Below, one piece after another: positions 7,798-9,062 of a stretch of DNA of 9,062 nt. Within the stretch, counting starts at the first letter, position 1, and every line of letters starts with the position of its first letter. The stretch comes from Alistipes sp. (GTDB taxonomy: Bacteria; Bacteroidota; Bacteroidia; Bacteroidales; Rikenellaceae), in the NCBI GenBank assembly GCA_017391185.1, contig JAFOZN010000014.1:1-9062 (forward strand), read 5' to 3'. Under the pieces are notes generated by a model. That model had not been told where the DNA came from and made no database searches. It saw only the letters and a list, made by a program, of their open reading frames with translations. A program made the position numbers and the translations under genes.

Positions 7798-7842
7798 GTT
7801 TTTAACCCCTATAAGGAATTCGTCCCACAATTTCGCCCCTTA
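7761..7842. repeat. Cluster of short TTTCGCCCCT-like repeats
   Basis: The core TTTCGCCCCT occurs at 7780-7789 and again at 7831-7840. A diverged form, TTTAACCCCT, lies at 7801-7810. An inverted form, AGGGGTGAAA, lies at 7763-7772. Two of these copies are the arms of the terminator stem; the other two lie beyond it. A second weak hairpin (ATAAGG at 7811-7816 with CCTTAT at 7838-7843) and a run of eight Ts at 7851-7858 follow. The cluster may be a duplicated terminator remnant or alternative pairing partners for the single GGGG arm. Confidence 0.6.
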
Positions 7843-7871
7843 TCACTAAGTTTTTTTTCTTACCTATTAAA

Positions 7872-7930
7872 GGTTGATATTTGCAATCGTAAAATACTAA
7901 TCTAAATTTTTAAAGGCATATTTATCAACC
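7872..7930. repeat. 8-bp inverted repeat plus overlapping direct repeat upstream of the acyl-CoA synthetase gene
   Basis: GGTTGATA (7872-7879) and TATCAACC (7923-7930) are exact reverse complements separated by 43 bp. In addition, TTAAAGG occurs at 7867-7873 and at 7910-7916, each followed within one to three bases by ATATTT. The arms flank the candidate promoter and the second arm falls 17 bp before the ATG. They could be operator half-sites; chance in AT-rich DNA is possible. Confidence 0.4.
7880..7910 (+). promoter_or_regulatory. Candidate promoter for the acyl-CoA synthetase gene
   Basis: TTTG at 7880-7883 is followed after 19 bp by TAAATTTT at 7903-7910, a seven-of-eight match counting unconstrained positions as matches (the final G of TAnnTTTG is T). 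Transcription would begin near 7916, giving a leader of about 30 bases. An alternative -7 box, GATATTTG at 7876-7883, sits 20 bp after a TTTT in the poly-T run and has one mismatch. The choice between them is not certain. Confidence 0.45.
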
Positions 7931-7947
7931 CCGTTGGGTGTAATTTT

Positions 7948-9062
7948 ATGAGACATTACCTTTCTATACTACAGACCACGATGCGTGAGAATTGGGAGAA
8001 GCCTGTTCTGAGTGATTATCGTGGAGAGACATTTACTTTTGCCGATATGGCGAGCCAGATGGCGCGTTTGCACCGTATCTTCGATGCTGCAGGTGTAGAG
8101 GCTGGAGATCGTGTGGCGTTGGCCGCAAAGAATAGCGCACGTTGGGCAATGGCATTCCTTTCGATTGCTACATATCGTGGTGTTGCTGTTTCGATTTTGG
8201 CAGATTTCAACCCTATTGATGTTGCAGGTTTGGTTAACCATTCTGAGAGTAAGGTGCTCTTTATCGATCCTAAGATTTGGGAGTCGATGAACACTATCGC
8301 TATGCCAGAGTTGAAGGCGGTGATTAATGTTGAGGATTACTCTCCTATCTTCTGTGTTGAAGAGATTTCTGCAGCAATGAAGCGTGCTTCTGTTCAGGCA
8401 GAGTCGTTCTCGGCAGCAATGAAGGAGGCTGTGACAAACTATCAGATTGGAGAGTTGGATGATCTCTCAATCATCAACTATACATCTGGTACAACAAGTT
8501 CTCCTAAGGGTGTTATGCTCTCGGCTCGTAATATCTCTTCTAATATTGAGTTTGGTTTGCGTAATATCCCTATCCAGAAGGGTGATCAGATTATGTCAAT
8601 GTTGCCACTTGCGCATATGTATGGTATGGCATTTGAGTTCCTCTACCCATTGTGTGGTGGATGTCACATCTACTTCTTGGGTAAGACTCCTACTCCGACA
8701 ATCCTTATGCAGGCATTGGCAGATATCAAGCCATATTTGTTGATTACAGTGCCTTTGGTTTTGGAGAAGATCTTCAAGGGTAAGGTTATGCCTACGCTCA
8801 ACAAGCCTGTGATGCGAGTATTGACTTCGATCCCTGGAGTGAAGAATCTTATCTATGGTAAGGTTTATAAGCAGTTGATGGGTGTATTTGGTGGCAATAT
8901 CCGTTCGTTTGTGATTGGAGGTGCAGCTATCAGCCGTCCTGTGGAGAAGGTGATGCGTGCTGTCAAGTTACCTTATACGGTGGGTTATGGTATGACCGAG
9001 TGCGGTCCATTGATCGGTTACTCGCCTTGGGATACTTTCCGTTTGGGCTCATGTGGTCGCGC
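7948..9062 (+). CDS. AMP-forming acyl-CoA synthetase (long-chain fatty acid-CoA ligase type), N-terminal part
   Basis: The reading frame is open from the ATG at 7948 to the right edge (371 full codons, no stop), so the C-terminus is missing. It belongs to the ANL superfamily, which activates a carboxylate with ATP to an acyl-adenylate and then transfers it to CoA. The phosphate-binding A3 motif is at residues 178-189, YTSGTTSSPKGV, with Ser184 where most relatives have Gly. PLAHMYGM (about 220-227) matches the A4 region. IGGAAIS (about 323-329) precedes the A5 motif GYGMTECGP (346-354). The acyl substrate is probably a fatty acid, judged from overall resemblance to long-chain ligases and the neighbouring thioesterase, but the A8 and A10 motifs that complete the active site lie beyond the window. 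It is transcribed in the same direction as the LytTR gene but separated by a strong terminator and 214 bp, so it probably has its own promoter. An acyl-ACP synthetase with the same fold cannot be excluded. Confidence 0.9.
   Translation, partial: MRHYLSILQTTMRENWEKPVLSDYRGETFTFADMASQMARLHRIFDAAGVEAGDRVALAAKNSARWAMAFLSIATYRGVAVSILADFNPIDVAGLVNHSESKVLFIDPKIWESMNTIAMPELKAVINVEDYSPIFCVEEISAAMKRASVQAESFSAAMKEAVTNYQIGELDDLSIINYTSGTTSSPKGVMLSARNISSNIEFGLRNIPIQKGDQIMSMLPLAHMYGMAFEFLYPLCGGCHIYFLGKTPTPTILMQALADIKPYLLITVPLVLEKIFKGKVMPTLNKPVMRVLTSIPGVKNLIYGKVYKQLMGVFGGNIRSFVIGGAAISRPVEKVMRAVKLPYTVGYGMTECGPLIGYSPWDTFRLGSCGR

Noticed and set aside
7839..7858. CTTA-TCAC-TAAG mini-hairpin followed by eight Ts as a second terminator
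   Set aside because: A four-base-pair AT-rich stem is too weak to call a terminator on its own. It is mentioned only as part of the repeat cluster.
7926..7940. Small hairpin (ACCC/GGGT or CAAC/GTTG) just before the acyl-CoA synthetase start, as a riboswitch or thermosensor
   Set aside because: Only four base pairs form, there is no aptamer-like structure, and the predicted leader is about 30 bases, too short for a known riboswitch class.
8447..8743. A 98-codon plus-strand frame inside the acyl-CoA synthetase gene
   Set aside because: It is out of frame with a continuous reading frame carrying the A3 and A4 motifs. Its Ser/Leu/Cys-rich translation is a frame-shift shadow.

Overview
The window looks like ordinary chromosomal DNA from a member of the Bacteroidota, most likely order Bacteroidales. 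The main evidence is a perfect Bacteroides-type promoter (TTTG, 20 bp, TAACTTTG) upstream of the thioesterase gene. Supporting signs are start codons without strong Shine-Dalgarno sequences, a bacterial FatA-like acyl-ACP thioesterase, and a membrane-anchored LytTR protein of a kind common in this phylum. By eye, genes are of moderate GC and intergenic regions are AT-rich. I cannot name a genus.

The layout has two divergent halves. The left half is on the minus strand, read from about 5863 down to 1. It encodes a complete tripartite RND efflux system in the order periplasmic adaptor (5863-4799), inner-membrane RND pump (4784-1749) and TolC-like outer-membrane channel (1743-379), with gaps of 14 and 5 bp. 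After 38 bp follows the 5' part of an AAA+ ATPase recognisable as RarA/MgsA, which runs off the left edge. No terminator is visible between the channel gene and rarA, so read-through is plausible.

The right half is on the plus strand. A thioesterase gene (6098-6826) is followed after 31 bp by a four-helix membrane protein with a C-terminal LytTR DNA-binding domain (6858-7733). A strong intrinsic terminator (7755-7797) closes this pair. After a 214-bp intergenic region rich in repeats comes an AMP-forming acyl-CoA synthetase (7948 to the right edge, incomplete).

The two halves are separated by a 234-bp divergent regulatory region (5864-6097). It carries -7 boxes of identical sequence (TAACTTTG) facing opposite ways, and a near-palindrome upstream of the efflux-side box.

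Functionally, the right half reads as a small fatty-acid module. The thioesterase releases free fatty acid from acyl-ACP, the acyl-CoA synthetase re-activates free fatty acid, and the LytTR protein is a plausible membrane regulator co-transcribed with the thioesterase. The divergent RND pump could export amphiphiles, but its substrate cannot be read from sequence. I found no CRISPR array, insertion sequence, prophage, tRNA or rRNA, and no convincing new biological system. The points most worth a second look are the intergenic repeat structures at 7755-7930, the divergent promoter region, and the thioesterase/LytTR pairing.
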